In this document: positions 9,272-17,725 of the stretch, piece after piece
How positions within the stretch are numbered: the first letter of the stretch is position 1
How the letters are laid out: each line of letters begins with the position of its first letter
Assembly (NCBI GenBank): GCA_048594375.1
Contig: JBMDXK010000023.1
Location: 1 to 64,000 of the forward strand
Direction of reading: 5' to 3'
Length of the DNA stretch: 64,000 nt
DNA from: JBMDXK01 sp048594375
GTDB taxonomy: Bacteria; Pseudomonadota; Alphaproteobacteria; Rhizobiales; Methylopilaceae
Notes under the pieces: model-generated
The model's input: the letters and a program-made list of their open reading frames with translations, nothing else
Databases searched by the model: none
Told to the model about the DNA's origin: nothing
Program-made: the position numbers and the translations under genes

Positions 9272-9762
9272 GTAGCAACCAGCTTTTGAAAATCTCTTTC
9301 AAAACCGCTCTTTCTCTTTGGGCGTCCACGGTGCATGTGATCACCACGCGCGGGGATGCCGGTTTTTATGGTTTCACTGCAACCTCTGTTTGCTCTGTTA
9401 CGGATGAACCGCCAACTCTGCTTGTCTGCATCAACAAGGTGAGTGGGCGCGACACGTTTTTCTCCAATAACCGTACGCTGCGCATCAATACGCTGCGAAC
9501 AGGCGATAGTGTTTTGGCTAATCGTTTTGCAGGACGAACCGGAGTAGGGGGAGAATACCGTTTTTCAGAGACACAAGGGTGGGATATGAATGCCGCATTT
9601 GGCCCACGGTGGGAAAATGCACTGGCCGCTTTTGGTTGCGTGCTAGAAGAAATTCATAATGTTGGCACTCATGCTATTCTTATCGCTCGCGTTGTAGAAA
9701 TTACCCATGCTGAAAGTGATACTGCACCATTGGTTTATGCGCAGCGCCGGTATGTGGAATAA
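9268..9762 (+). CDS. Flavin reductase-like domain protein
   Basis: A 164-residue FMN-binding split-barrel of the HpaC/flavin reductase family: VHVITTRGDAGFYGFTATSV (FMN phosphate loop), DEPPTLLVCIN, FSNNRTLRINTL and a C-terminal PLVYAQRRY. Such proteins use NAD(P)H to reduce flavin for a partner oxygenase. No oxygenase is adjacent; the FAD monooxygenase at 57.7 kb is of the self-sufficient UbiH type and not an obvious partner. The gene is coupled to rlmE by an ATGA overlap. Confidence 0.85.
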   Translation: MSSNQLLKISFKTALSLWASTVHVITTRGDAGFYGFTATSVCSVTDEPPTLLVCINKVSGRDTFFSNNRTLRINTLRTGDSVLANRFAGRTGVGGEYRFSETQGWDMNAAFGPRWENALAAFGCVLEEIHNVGTHAILIARVVEITHAESDTAPLVYAQRRYVE

Positions 9763-9841
9763 ATACGGTAGGCAGGTTATTGGCTACAAGAGATTATTCG
9801 ACTTCTTGAAGCCACCTCTCTAGTACAACGTTCAACCGTTA

Positions 9842-11347
9842 TCAGTCCTCTTCTTGAAAAACTTCTTTGCGCCGTTTTGAAATGAACGGCATAAATACCA
9901 AAATCATCACCGCGGCGGCAATAATCAACAATGTCAGACTGATTGGCCGCTCAATAAAGGTCATGGGATCGCCACGGGAGATAATCATTGCGCGCCGCAA
10001 ATGCTCTTCCAGCATAGGCCCCAGAATAAAGCCAAGCAGCATTGGCGCGGGCTCGCAATTGAAGCGCAGCAGCACGTATCCCAAAATTCCGAAGAATACC
10101 ATTGTATAAAGATCAAACAGATTGTTGGCCGTACCAAACACGCCAATTGCTGCAAAAGCCATGATTGCTGGAAAAAGGTAATGGTAGGGAATTGTAAGCA
10201 TCCGAACCCAGACACCGATCAGCGGCAAATTAAGCAAGACAAGCAACAGATTACCCACCCACATCGAGGCAATGATACCCCAAAAAAGATCCGGCTTATC
10301 GGTTGCAACGTTTGGGCCTGGTACAATACCTTGAATAATCATTGCACCAATCATCATTGCCATGACCGAATTTGCAGGAATACCCAAGGTCAACATCGGG
10401 ATAAAAGATGTTTGCGCTCCGGCATTATTGGCAGATTCAGGCGCGGCAACACCTTCAATGGCACCTTTCCCAAAGCGTTCCGGTGTACTGGAAAGCTTTT
10501 TCTCAATGGTGTAGGATGCGAAAGATCCCAAAATAGCGCCGCCACCGGGCAAAATACCAAGAATGGAGCCAATGCCTGTGCCGCGCAAAACAGGAGCAAT
10601 AATGGCCTTGAGTTCTTGTCTGGACAGCATCAAGCCCCTGACTTTTTTAACAATAACCTCGCGGGTTGTCTCATTTTCGAGATTGCGTAAAATTTCCGCA
10701 ATTCCGAACAAGCCAACCGCAACCGGCACAAAATTCAATCCTTCGGCAAGCTCATTGTATTCAAAGGTAAACCGCGGCGTTCCGGTGTAAATGTCATTGC
10801 CCACCATGCCGAATAAAAGCCCTAGAACAATCATCGCCAGTGCTTTCAACACAGAACCATGCGCAAGCGCTACTGACGAAATAAGCCCGACAACCATCAG
10901 CGAGAAATAGTCTGCCGAACCAAATTTAAGCGCAAACTCCGTTAAAGGAGGAGCAAACAGAGCCAAAATAATCGTTGCAACAGTGCCAGCAAAAAACGAG
11001 CCCAATGCCGCTGTGGCAAGGGCTGCTCCGGCACGTCCCTGCTTGGCCATCTGGTATCCATCAATGGCTGTCACAGCTGACGAGGATTCTCCCGGAAGGT
11101 TAATCAGAATTGCCGTGGTTGACCCTCCATACTGTGCGCCGTAATAAATGCCCGCCAGCATAATGAGCGATGTGGCAGGCGACAGCGAGAGTGTAATGGG
11201 CAGCAACATCGCAATGGTTGCGGTGGGGCCGACACCGGGCAAAACGCCGACCAATGTTCCTAATACAACTCCAATAAAACAAAACAGGATGTTTTCAGGC
11301 TGCAACGCCACCGAGAGTCCTAATGACAGTCCATCAAGTAAATCCAT
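9842..11347 (-). CDS. tctA: Tripartite tricarboxylate transporter, large permease subunit
   Basis: Large membrane subunit (501 residues, about 11-12 helices) of a TTT-family secondary transporter that imports carboxylates captured by the TctC-type binding protein. Signature stretches: GVLVGVLPGVGPTATIAMLL near residue 35, YYGAQYGGSTTAILINLPGE near residue 70 and GILPGGGAILGSFASY near residue 255. Last gene of a tctC-tctB-tctA operon. The substrate (citrate, tartrate or other) cannot be read from sequence. Confidence 0.94.
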   Translation of the reverse strand: MDLLDGLSLGLSVALQPENILFCFIGVVLGTLVGVLPGVGPTATIAMLLPITLSLSPATSLIMLAGIYYGAQYGGSTTAILINLPGESSSAVTAIDGYQMAKQGRAGAALATAALGSFFAGTVATIILALFAPPLTEFALKFGSADYFSLMVVGLISSVALAHGSVLKALAMIVLGLLFGMVGNDIYTGTPRFTFEYNELAEGLNFVPVAVGLFGIAEILRNLENETTREVIVKKVRGLMLSRQELKAIIAPVLRGTGIGSILGILPGGGAILGSFASYTIEKKLSSTPERFGKGAIEGVAAPESANNAGAQTSFIPMLTLGIPANSVMAMMIGAMIIQGIVPGPNVATDKPDLFWGIIASMWVGNLLLVLLNLPLIGVWVRMLTIPYHYLFPAIMAFAAIGVFGTANNLFDLYTMVFFGILGYVLLRFNCEPAPMLLGFILGPMLEEHLRRAMIISRGDPMTFIERPISLTLLIIAAAVMILVFMPFISKRRKEVFQEED

Positions 11348-11411
11348 GCGAAACTCCCGGATTCAATTCAAAACACAATAGCTGCAGAGCCAGGCTGCAA
11401 TCATTTTCTGG

Positions 11412-11879
11412 TTACGGCATGACCAGACGCGGAGAGAAGAGTTGAACAGGCAGGCCAAGACCCCAGTAAAAAACGATCAAACAAAATACGGTAATAGCAA
11501 TCACAAGAATGGCGCGGTTCAGTACAGCCATTTTACGGGTAGCCAAGGAGGCGGACAGGGCAACCAAAAACACTGCCGGCGCAAAACCAAGACTGCGCAC
11601 AGTAAAAGCAAAAATCAGTGGGGCTGCCAGAATGAAAAACATGCCGCGCCACGGTAAGGGTTGGGAAGGCGTATCGTCTGGCTCATTTTTGAAAGAGGCG
11701 AGTACATTCACGCCGCCAAGCACGATGAGCAAGCAGCTCAACAAAAGAGGAAAGTAACCCGGCCCCATACGAAATGCAGTGCCAAGAGGCAAATCACTCA
11801 ACGTAAAAAGCGTAAACGCACTGCCAATTGCCAGAAAGAGTATTCCGGCTAGAAAATCTTTGATATTAAATGCCATCAT
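11412..11879 (-). CDS. tctB: Tripartite tricarboxylate transporter, small permease subunit
   Basis: Small TctB-type membrane subunit, 155 residues with four hydrophobic helices, paired with TctA. The frame opens at 11969, but the upstream part is not family-like. ATG 11879 has a TGAGGA ribosome site immediately before it and gives MMAFNIKDFLAGILFLAIG, a normal TctB start. It ends 64 bases before tctA. Confidence 0.88.
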   Translation of the reverse strand: MMAFNIKDFLAGILFLAIGSAFTLFTLSDLPLGTAFRMGPGYFPLLLSCLLIVLGGVNVLASFKNEPDDTPSQPLPWRGMFFILAAPLIFAFTVRSLGFAPAVFLVALSASLATRKMAVLNRAILVIAITVFCLIVFYWGLGLPVQLFSPRLVMP

Positions 11880-11997
11880 ATCCTCAGGCTTGAGACCTGC
11901 CGCATTGCCAGCAAAGAGAAAGCTTATAGCATTGTGCTGAACCGATCTCCGGTAGCAAGCTTGCGTCAAAAAACAGTATGTGCGCGTAAATGATAAC

Positions 11998-12029
11998 GGA
12001 GGGCATAAAGCAATAGCGCAATGCCCTCC
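11998..12029 (-). other. Intercistronic hairpin between tctC and tctB
   Basis: Perfect 9-base stem GGAGGGCAT (11998-12006) / ATGCCCTCC (12021-12029), just downstream of the tctC stop. There is no strong T tract in the transcript direction, so I read it as an mRNA-stabilising or partial-termination structure that would let the binding protein be made in excess over the permease. Confidence 0.55.
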
Positions 12030-12037
12030 ACTATGCG

Positions 12038-13009
12038 TTAGTCGGCATATACGCCAGCAGCTTTAATAATCGGCTCCCAACGGGCAATTTCACTGCTCAG
12101 CTTTTCTTTCAGGCTGGCCGGTGTTGCTTCGCTCGCTGTATTGGGCTTTGTGCCAAGTTCAGCAAAGCGGGTGACAACCTTTTCATCTTGCAAGGCCACT
12201 TGCAATGCCGCTGAAAGTTTATCGATGACAGCTTGCGGCGTTCCTTTCGGAGCGTAAAGGCCGTGCCAGACACCTACAACAAGATCAGCTTGTCCATTTT
12301 CTTTCGCTGTTGAAAGATCAGGAAAAATATCCAGACGTTCGTCTGTTACCGCTGCAATTGCTTTGATTCTCTCGCTTTTGATCTGGTTTGTTGTATTGGT
12401 TGTCTGATCGCAAATAAGATCAACCTGACCACCAATCAGATCCGTAATGGCAGGGCCTGTTCCTTTATAAGGTACGGTGGTCAACGGAGTATCAAGAGCG
12501 CTGAGCAACATCATACCGCACAAATGCGATGCTGATCCAATTCCAGCATGGGCATAGGTGATAGTATCCTTGTTGGCTTTTACATATTCAGCCAGTTCTT
12601 TGAAGTTGTTGGGTGGAAGATCTTTCTTGCTTGCAACAACCATGGGAACTTCGGTGATTTGACCAATCGGATCAAAAGACGTCACGGGATCATAGGCCAG
12701 CTTGCGGTAGAGTGACGGCGCAGTCGCCATTCCGATGTGATGGAGCAGCAACGTATATCCATCAGGGCTTGCTTGTGCGGCGCGTCCGGCACCCAGCGTT
12801 CCACCTGCACCACCAACATTTTCAATGATAACTTGCTTGCCCAGCTCGCGGGACATCACTTCGGAAATCAGGCGTGCAACAGTATCCGTCGGGCCGCCAG
12901 CTGTGAAAGGCACAATAACAGTGACGTTGCGTGTAGGATATTCCTGAGCCTGGGCTGCACCAGTACACAGCATCAGTGCGCTTAAAGCGCCTGCCAGAAT
13001 TTTTTTCAT
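12038..13009 (-). CDS. tctC: Tripartite tricarboxylate transporter substrate-binding protein (TctC/Bug family)
   Basis: Periplasmic solute-binding protein, 323 residues. The signal peptide MKKILAGALSALMLCTGAAQ is followed by YPTRNVTVIVPFTAGGPTDT, the standard Bug-family opening that forms the carboxylate pocket. YKGTGPAITDLIGGQVDL near residue 195 is also typical. ATG 13009 carries a strong GGGAGG site; the frame extends to 13057 but without a signal peptide start. First gene of the tct operon. A hairpin follows the stop. Confidence 0.93.
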   Translation of the reverse strand: MKKILAGALSALMLCTGAAQAQEYPTRNVTVIVPFTAGGPTDTVARLISEVMSRELGKQVIIENVGGAGGTLGAGRAAQASPDGYTLLLHHIGMATAPSLYRKLAYDPVTSFDPIGQITEVPMVVASKKDLPPNNFKELAEYVKANKDTITYAHAGIGSASHLCGMMLLSALDTPLTTVPYKGTGPAITDLIGGQVDLICDQTTNTTNQIKSERIKAIAAVTDERLDIFPDLSTAKENGQADLVVGVWHGLYAPKGTPQAVIDKLSAALQVALQDEKVVTRFAELGTKPNTASEATPASLKEKLSSEIARWEPIIKAAGVYAD

Positions 13010-13192
13010 TTTTTTCCTCCCAAAAGTGTTTCCGTTTATAACTACTGGAATACACATTGAATTTTATCAGGTTTTGCTAAAAAACCATTTCTTGCAAGCG
13101 TTAAATTTTCAGACCTTGCGGAAAAATAAAAATCCTCCCCATAAGAATGCTCTAAATTTCCTTAAAACACTGATTTAAGAACATTTTTTTAA

Positions 13193-13257
13193 TATAATCA
13201 GTTTTAGGTGAGAGCGTTCGGATAAGAGTTTGCTTTCCCATTCTGGAACCCGAACGC
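13193..13257 (+). promoter_or_regulatory. Promoter and 5' UTR hairpin of the BA14K gene
   Basis: A consensus -10 TATAAT at 13193-13198 has only a weak -35 (TGATTT at 13171-13176, spacer 16). Downstream, GCGTTCGG (13214-13221) pairs perfectly with CCGAACGC (13250-13257), which would form in the 5' UTR of the gene at 13325. Confidence 0.5.
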
Positions 13258-13324
13258 AGGGAAATACGTTTTCAAGCGTAGAAGCTAAAGCAATGACAAC
13301 GATTCCAAACCGGAGTGAGGAATA

Positions 13325-13771
13325 ATGAAAATATCATCAACAAAACGTTTGCTGTGTGCCGCGGTTCTGGGTGTAATGACTTCCGCCTCATTCAGCACAG
13401 CCGGATCAGCTGCACCTGTGGCGCAGCCTGCTTTGCCATCTGTAGAAAATATGCTGCAACAGATCCAACACCGCAGTGATCGTGCGGATCGTCGTCACGA
13501 TTTGCGTTATGATCGCCGTCATCATGGCGAGCGGCACCGCCACCGTCGTCCAGGCTACACCCATTTCCATCAGGGATACTATTATGCCACTCCATGGTGG
13601 GCTGCTGTGCCTGTTGTTCGTATGCCTCGCCACGAACCCGCTCGCATCCACCGCACAAACCAGCGCCATGTCCGGTGGTGCCTGAACCAGTACCGTAGCT
13701 ACAACCCCAACAGCAACCTGTTTGTTGCCCGTGATGGTCGCCGCTACCAGTGCCGCAGCCCTTACATGTAA
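13325..13771 (+). CDS. BA14K family periplasmic protein
   Basis: 148 residues with a clear signal peptide (TKRLLCAAVLGVMTSASFST, cleavage near SAAP). The middle (residues 50-80) is a His/Arg-rich stretch of low complexity. The C-terminal 35 residues match the BA14K domain: HVRWCLNQYRSYNPNSNLF followed by GRRYQCRSPYM, with two conserved cysteines. BA14K was first described as a Brucella abortus immunoreactive 14 kDa protein with lectin-like activity; the cellular role is unclear. The family is nearly confined to Hyphomicrobiales. Ribosome site GGAGTGAGGA precedes ATG 13325. Confidence 0.9.
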   Translation: MKISSTKRLLCAAVLGVMTSASFSTAGSAAPVAQPALPSVENMLQQIQHRSDRADRRHDLRYDRRHHGERHRHRRPGYTHFHQGYYYATPWWAAVPVVRMPRHEPARIHRTNQRHVRWCLNQYRSYNPNSNLFVARDGRRYQCRSPYM

Positions 13772-13791
13772 GCTTATTTGTTAAAAAGTAA

Positions 13792-13823
13792 AAAGCAGCC
13801 TCTTGATGGGGGGCTGCTTTTTT
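13792..13823 (+). terminator. Terminator after BA14K gene
   Basis: AAAGCAGCC (13792-13800) pairs with GGCTGCTTT (13812-13820), continuing into a T tract. Strong intrinsic terminator. Confidence 0.85.
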
Positions 13824-13858
13824 ATTTGTTCATTACACAAGGAAAATCTCAGAAAATC

Positions 13859-15409
13859 TCAAGGCAGCGCCTGTGCATTTATTTTGCCACGCTTCACCAT
13901 TAGCTTGTTGAGTGCCGCCACATAAGCGCGGGCAGAGGCTGCCATGGTGTCGGGGTCAGCCGCTTTTGCGGTGACGACTTTCCCATCTTCGGCCAGCCGC
14001 ACAGAAACTTCTGCCTGAGCATCGGTACCTTCTGTTACAGCATGTACCTGATACAGTTCCAGTTCGGCATGGTGCGGCACCAGTTTACGAATGGCGTTGA
14101 ACGTGGCATCTACAGGACCGTTGCCCGTTGCCTGTGTGGAAATATGCTCGCCATCCACATCCAGCGTGAGCGTTGCAGATTGAGGGCCAGCCGTACCCGC
14201 AATCACAGTCAGATTGAGCATTTTCACGCGGTCAGAGGCGCTGGCAATTTCCTGATCCACTAAAGCTTCAATATCTTCGTCATAAACATGCTTTTTGCGG
14301 TCGGCCAAGGCTTTAAAGCGGTTGAACGCTTCTTCAAACGCATTGTCACCCAGAGTATAACCCAGTTCACCAAGCTTGTTGCGGAAAGCAGCGCGGCCAG
14401 AGTGCTTACCCATAATGAGCGATGTTGCTTTTACACCCACGCTTTCCGGCGTCATAATCTCATAGGTCTGGTTATTCTTTAACATTCCGTCCTGATGGAT
14501 CCCACTTTCATGGGCAAAGGCATTCCGGCCCACAATCGCTTTGTTATACTGCACAGGGAACGATGTCACCGCAGATACAAGCCGTGAGGCACGGGTCAGC
14601 AAGGTGGATTCGACATTGGTGTGGTAGGGCAACACATCATTGCGGGTTTTAATGGCCATCACCACTTCTTCCAGCGCTGCATTACCGGCACGTTCACCCA
14701 AACCGTTGATGGTGCATTCGATCTGACGCGCTCCGCCTTGCACACCGGCCAGCGAATTAGCCACTGCCATGCCAAGATCATCATGGCAATGCACCGAGAA
14801 AATAGCCTTGTCGGCATTGGGTACGCGGCTGCGCACATCCTCGAACATCTGGCGGTAATCAGAAGGTGTAGCGTAACCCACCGTGTCCGGAAGATTGATG
14901 GTTGTTGCACCGGAATTGATGGCAGCTTCTACGCAGCGGCACAGATAGTCAATCGGCGTGCGGGTAGCGTCCATTGCAGACCATTCCACATCGTCCACCA
15001 GATTGCGCGCCTGGGTGACCGTTGCTAAAATAATCTCGATGACTTCCTCTTCGGTTTTGCGCATCTGGTGTGCCAGATGAATGGGGGATGTTGAAACAAA
15101 CGTATGAATGCGCGGACGTTGCGCCATCAACACCGCGTCACCCGCGCGGGCAATATCAGCCGGAATGGCACGTGCAAGACCGGCAATCACCGCCCGTTTG
15201 GAGCGACGGGCAATTTCCTGCACCGCTTCAAAATCACCTTCAGAAGCAATCGGGAAGCCTGCCTCGATCACATCTACGCCCATATCATCGAGCAATTCAG
15301 CCACTTGCAGCTTTTCTTCCAGTGTCATGGAAGCGCCGGGACACTGCTCGCCATCCCGCAAGGTGGTGTCAAAAATAATAATGCGATCTTTTTCGGATGC
15401 CAGTGTCAT
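13859..15409 (-). CDS. leuA: 2-isopropylmalate synthase
   Basis: First committed step of leucine synthesis: acetyl-CoA plus 2-ketoisovalerate gives 2-isopropylmalate. 516 residues. DRE-TIM barrel with IIFDTTLRDGEQCPGASMT (catalytic Arg/Asp) and the metal-binding HCHDDLGMAVAN near residue 205. The C-terminal regulatory domain, from about residue 390, contains AGTAGPQSATLTLDVDG and should mediate leucine feedback. The gene is preceded by a candidate leader peptide and attenuator at 15467-15605. Confidence 0.97.
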   Translation of the reverse strand: MTLASEKDRIIIFDTTLRDGEQCPGASMTLEEKLQVAELLDDMGVDVIEAGFPIASEGDFEAVQEIARRSKRAVIAGLARAIPADIARAGDAVLMAQRPRIHTFVSTSPIHLAHQMRKTEEEVIEIILATVTQARNLVDDVEWSAMDATRTPIDYLCRCVEAAINSGATTINLPDTVGYATPSDYRQMFEDVRSRVPNADKAIFSVHCHDDLGMAVANSLAGVQGGARQIECTINGLGERAGNAALEEVVMAIKTRNDVLPYHTNVESTLLTRASRLVSAVTSFPVQYNKAIVGRNAFAHESGIHQDGMLKNNQTYEIMTPESVGVKATSLIMGKHSGRAAFRNKLGELGYTLGDNAFEEAFNRFKALADRKKHVYDEDIEALVDQEIASASDRVKMLNLTVIAGTAGPQSATLTLDVDGEHISTQATGNGPVDATFNAIRKLVPHHAELELYQVHAVTEGTDAQAEVSVRLAEDGKVVTAKAADPDTMAASARAYVAALNKLMVKRGKINAQALP

Positions 15410-15466
15410 GGGTATTTTTCCTTTAGCCTTACACTGCTTGAAAGGGATAATATTTCAAGTGCTTAA

Positions 15467-15507
15467 CCCCTCAGCGCCAAGGCTTAAGCCCTGCCGGCGC
15501 TCAGGGG
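15467..15507 (-). promoter_or_regulatory. Candidate leuA attenuator stem-loop
   Basis: In transcript sense, CCCCTGAGCGCC (15507-15496) can pair with GGCGCTGAGGGG (15478-15467) with one mismatch; the loop holds the palindrome GGCTTAAGCC (15481-15490). The GCTTAA of that palindrome can instead pair with the TTAAGC just past the stem, so two structures exclude each other. The stem overlaps the leader-peptide stop. A further hairpin, CTTGAAA/TTTCAAG, lies at 15437-15459 before the leuA ribosome site. There is no good T tract, so control may act on translation rather than by termination. Confidence 0.6.
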
Positions 15508-15605
15508 CGCATAAGGAGGAGGCCAAGAGCGGCACATCCTGAAAACAGCCATTGGCTGTGCAGGTTATTACCGTTTAATCGCAGAAATGCGATGCGCACA
15601 GTCAT
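15501..15605 (-). CDS. leuL: leuA leader peptide (34 residues, Leu cluster at the end)
   Basis: Small frame found by reading the minus strand upstream of leuA. It ends AALGLLLMRP and then stop, with consecutive Leu codons CTC CTC CTT preceded by CTT GGC. This layout, a Leu run just before a stop buried in a stem-loop, is that of amino-acid attenuator leader peptides. Start: ATG 15605, or GTG 15599 seven bases after a GAGG. Ribosome stalling at the Leu codons when charged tRNA-Leu is scarce would decide which RNA structure forms ahead of leuA. Homologous leaders are known before leu genes in proteobacteria; here it is inferred from sequence alone. Confidence 0.72.
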   Translation of the reverse strand: MTVRIAFLRLNGNNLHSQWLFSGCAALGLLLMRP

Positions 15606-15642
15606 GCCTCATACCCAAGTCTTCATGAATAAATACACGTTA

Positions 15643-15671
15643 TTTTTAGCTGCCTTACGCAACGCTTGCAA
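15643..15671 (-). promoter_or_regulatory. Candidate promoter of the leuA leader
   Basis: TTGCAA (15671-15666), 17-base spacer, TAAAAA (15648-15643). Same hexamers and spacer as the promoter placed at the 5' end of rnpB. It starts transcription about 30 bases before the leader ATG. Confidence 0.5.
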
Positions 15672-15723
15672 GCTGTTTCCTATGTTTCTCATAGAAAAGT
15701 ATATATTCCTGCACATTAAATAA

Positions 15724-15758
15724 TAAAAAACCGGCTTGCCCTTTCGGAAAGCCGGTTT
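15724..15758 (-). terminator. Terminator after ilvC
   Basis: Stem AAACCGGCTT/AAGCCGGTTT (15728-15737 with 15749-15758). In minus-strand sense it is followed by a T tract (GGTTTTTTATTATT). It separates ilvC from the leuA leader unit. Confidence 0.85.
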
Positions 15759-15800
15759 ATGGGTTGCTATAATCGCAACAACTCTTTGGAAAAAAGCTGC

Positions 15801-16820
15801 TTAGTTGCGTGCTTTGTCCACGAGTTTGTGTTTAGAAATCCAAGGCATCATTGCGCGCAGGTCAGCGCCGACTTTTTCAATCTGGTGTTCGGCCTGACGG
15901 GCGCGGGTGGCTTTGAAGGACGCACCGTTCACTTTGTTTTCCAGCATGAAATCGCGCACAAAACGGCCGGACTGGATATCTTCCAGAACGCGCTTCATTT
16001 CGGCTTTGGTTTCGGGCGTTACAATGCGTGGGCCTGTGACGTAGCCACCAAATTCCGCGGTGTTGGAAATGGAGTAATTCATGTTGCTGATGCCGCCTTC
16101 ATACATCAGATCAACAATCAATTTCACTTCGTGCAAGCATTCAAAATATGCCATTTCTGGCGCATAACCGGCTTCAACCAGTGTTTCAAAACCTGCGCGA
16201 ATGAGCTCAGCCAAACCACCGCAAAGCACAGCCTGTTCACCGAACAGATCGGTTTCGCATTCTTCTTTGAAGGTTGTTTCAATGATACCGGCGCGACCAC
16301 CACCAACAGCGGAAGCATAAGAAAGCGCAATATTGTGCGCATTGCCGGAAGCATCCTGAGCAATCGCAACAAGACATGGAACGCCGCCACCTTTTGCATA
16401 TTCACCGCGCACAGTGTGGCCAGGGCCTTTTGGCGCAACCATCAGCACATCCAGATCAGCGCGTGGCTCAATAAGGTTAAAGTGAACATTCAGGCCGTGT
16501 GCAAACAAGAGCGCGGCGCCTTGTTTCATGTTCTGGGCGAGATCACGGGAATAAATTTCAGCCTGAAGTTCATCAGGAGTGAGCAGCATAACAACATCAG
16601 CCCATTTGGCAGCGTCAGCCACGTTCATGACTTTCAGACCTTCGCCTTCCGCTTTTTTCGCAGAAGGGGAGCCTTCACGCAGACCAACAACAAGGTCTTT
16701 CACGCCGCTGTCGCGCATGTTCAGCACATGGGCATGACCTTGGCTGCCGTAACCGATTACAGCTACTTTTTTGGATTTGATGAGGTTGAGATCGGCATCA
16801 CGATCATAATATACGCGCAT
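15801..16820 (-). CDS. ilvC: Ketol-acid reductoisomerase
   Basis: Second common step of valine/isoleucine synthesis: rearranges and reduces acetolactate with NADPH. 339 residues, the normal length of class I enzymes. It starts MRVYYDRDADLNLIKSKKVA, followed by the Rossmann motif VIGYGSQGHAH and the GLREGSPSAKKA phosphate contacts. Catalytic residues sit in VAPKGPGHTVR and in the C-terminal knotted domain (FKEECETDLFGEQAVLCGG). The frame opens at 17039, but ATG 16820 has an AGGAAAG site and is the family start. Monocistronic by layout: 320-base gap upstream and a terminator downstream. Confidence 0.97.
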   Translation of the reverse strand: MRVYYDRDADLNLIKSKKVAVIGYGSQGHAHVLNMRDSGVKDLVVGLREGSPSAKKAEGEGLKVMNVADAAKWADVVMLLTPDELQAEIYSRDLAQNMKQGAALLFAHGLNVHFNLIEPRADLDVLMVAPKGPGHTVRGEYAKGGGVPCLVAIAQDASGNAHNIALSYASAVGGGRAGIIETTFKEECETDLFGEQAVLCGGLAELIRAGFETLVEAGYAPEMAYFECLHEVKLIVDLMYEGGISNMNYSISNTAEFGGYVTGPRIVTPETKAEMKRVLEDIQSGRFVRDFMLENKVNGASFKATRARQAEHQIEKVGADLRAMMPWISKHKLVDKARN

Positions 16821-17140
16821 GGTTGTCTTTCCTGTCAAACTGGGCGTTGCCCTCCCCGAATGAAAGGACAAACCTTGAAAATTGTGCATCCAAAAACATA
16901 GACTTGCCAAAAAACGAAAAACGCTTCGTGGCGCTATGCTCAAAACTGTAATGAGGACTGGGCAGGTACGGTGAAGAGCCTGCTGCTCCAGAAAACTTTT
17001 AAAACACCCGTTTCTAGCGCCGTTAGACGGAGGCGGCAAGCGCGAATGTGAAAATTTGAGAAGAATCTGTAAGGTTATAAACTGACTTTAAGAGCCCAAC
17101 ATGCAGTCCTGCGCTAAACAGGACTGTTTTGTGCAAAAAT
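16821..17140. other. 320-base intergenic region between ilvN and ilvC
   Basis: No gene or leader peptide found on the minus strand. A perfect 8-base hairpin, CAGTCCTG (17104-17111) / CAGGACTG (17119-17126), lies just after the ilvN stop. In the ilvN direction it has no T tract, so it would be a weak terminator or stabilising stem. ilvC presumably has its own promoter here, but I cannot choose one. Confidence 0.5.
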
Positions 17141-17656
17141 TTAAAGCTTTTCCGGGCCACGGGCAATGGCTGCAACGCCGGTACGCGAGACTTCCACCAG
17201 TCCCACCGGCAGCATCAAGGCGATAAACTGGTCGATTTTATCCGGCGAGCCGGTAAGCTCAAATACAAAACTCTCGATACCCGCATCCACCACTTTAGCG
17301 CGAAAAGCATCGGAAAGACGCAACGCTTCCATGCGGTGATCGCCCACGCCGCGCACCTTGATAAGCGCCAGTTCACGCTGCACGAAAGGTCCTGCGGAAG
17401 TCAGATCAATCACCCGATGCACCGGAATGAGTCGGCGAATTTGCGCACAAATCTGCTCGATTACAATCGGCGTGCCAGAGGTAACAATGGTAATGCGGGA
17501 AATATTCTGTTCGTGTTCGGTTTCAGAAACCGTAAGACTTTCAATGTTATAGCCGCGGCCAGAAAACAGACCGACCACGCGCCCCAGCACACCAGGCTCG
17601 TTGTCAACAATAATGGAAAGGGTGTGGCGGCTAACAATATCAGGATGCAAGGTCAT
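17141..17656 (-). CDS. ilvN: Acetolactate synthase small (regulatory) subunit
   Basis: Regulatory ACT-domain subunit of acetohydroxyacid synthase, 171 residues. The first ACT domain carries HTLSIIVDNEPGVLGRVVGLF with the valine-binding loop NEPGVL, then RGYNIESLTVSETE. The second half (ALIKVRGVGDHRMEALRLSD) is the usual IlvH-type C-domain. Sometimes named ilvH. Follows ilvI by 69 bases and will be co-transcribed with it. Confidence 0.95.
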   Translation of the reverse strand: MTLHPDIVSRHTLSIIVDNEPGVLGRVVGLFSGRGYNIESLTVSETEHEQNISRITIVTSGTPIVIEQICAQIRRLIPVHRVIDLTSAGPFVQRELALIKVRGVGDHRMEALRLSDAFRAKVVDAGIESFVFELTGSPDKIDQFIALMLPVGLVEVSRTGVAAIARGPEKL

Positions 17657-17725
17657 TTTAAAAAACCACGAATGCTATAAATACGAAACAAAGGGAAAGA
17701 AAGGTGCAGAAATCTGCACCCGTTC

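Noticed and set aside
15759..16901. 380-codon plus-strand frame
   Set aside because: Exactly antisense to ilvC; His/Phe-rich composition without motifs is a codon-bias shadow of a highly conserved gene.
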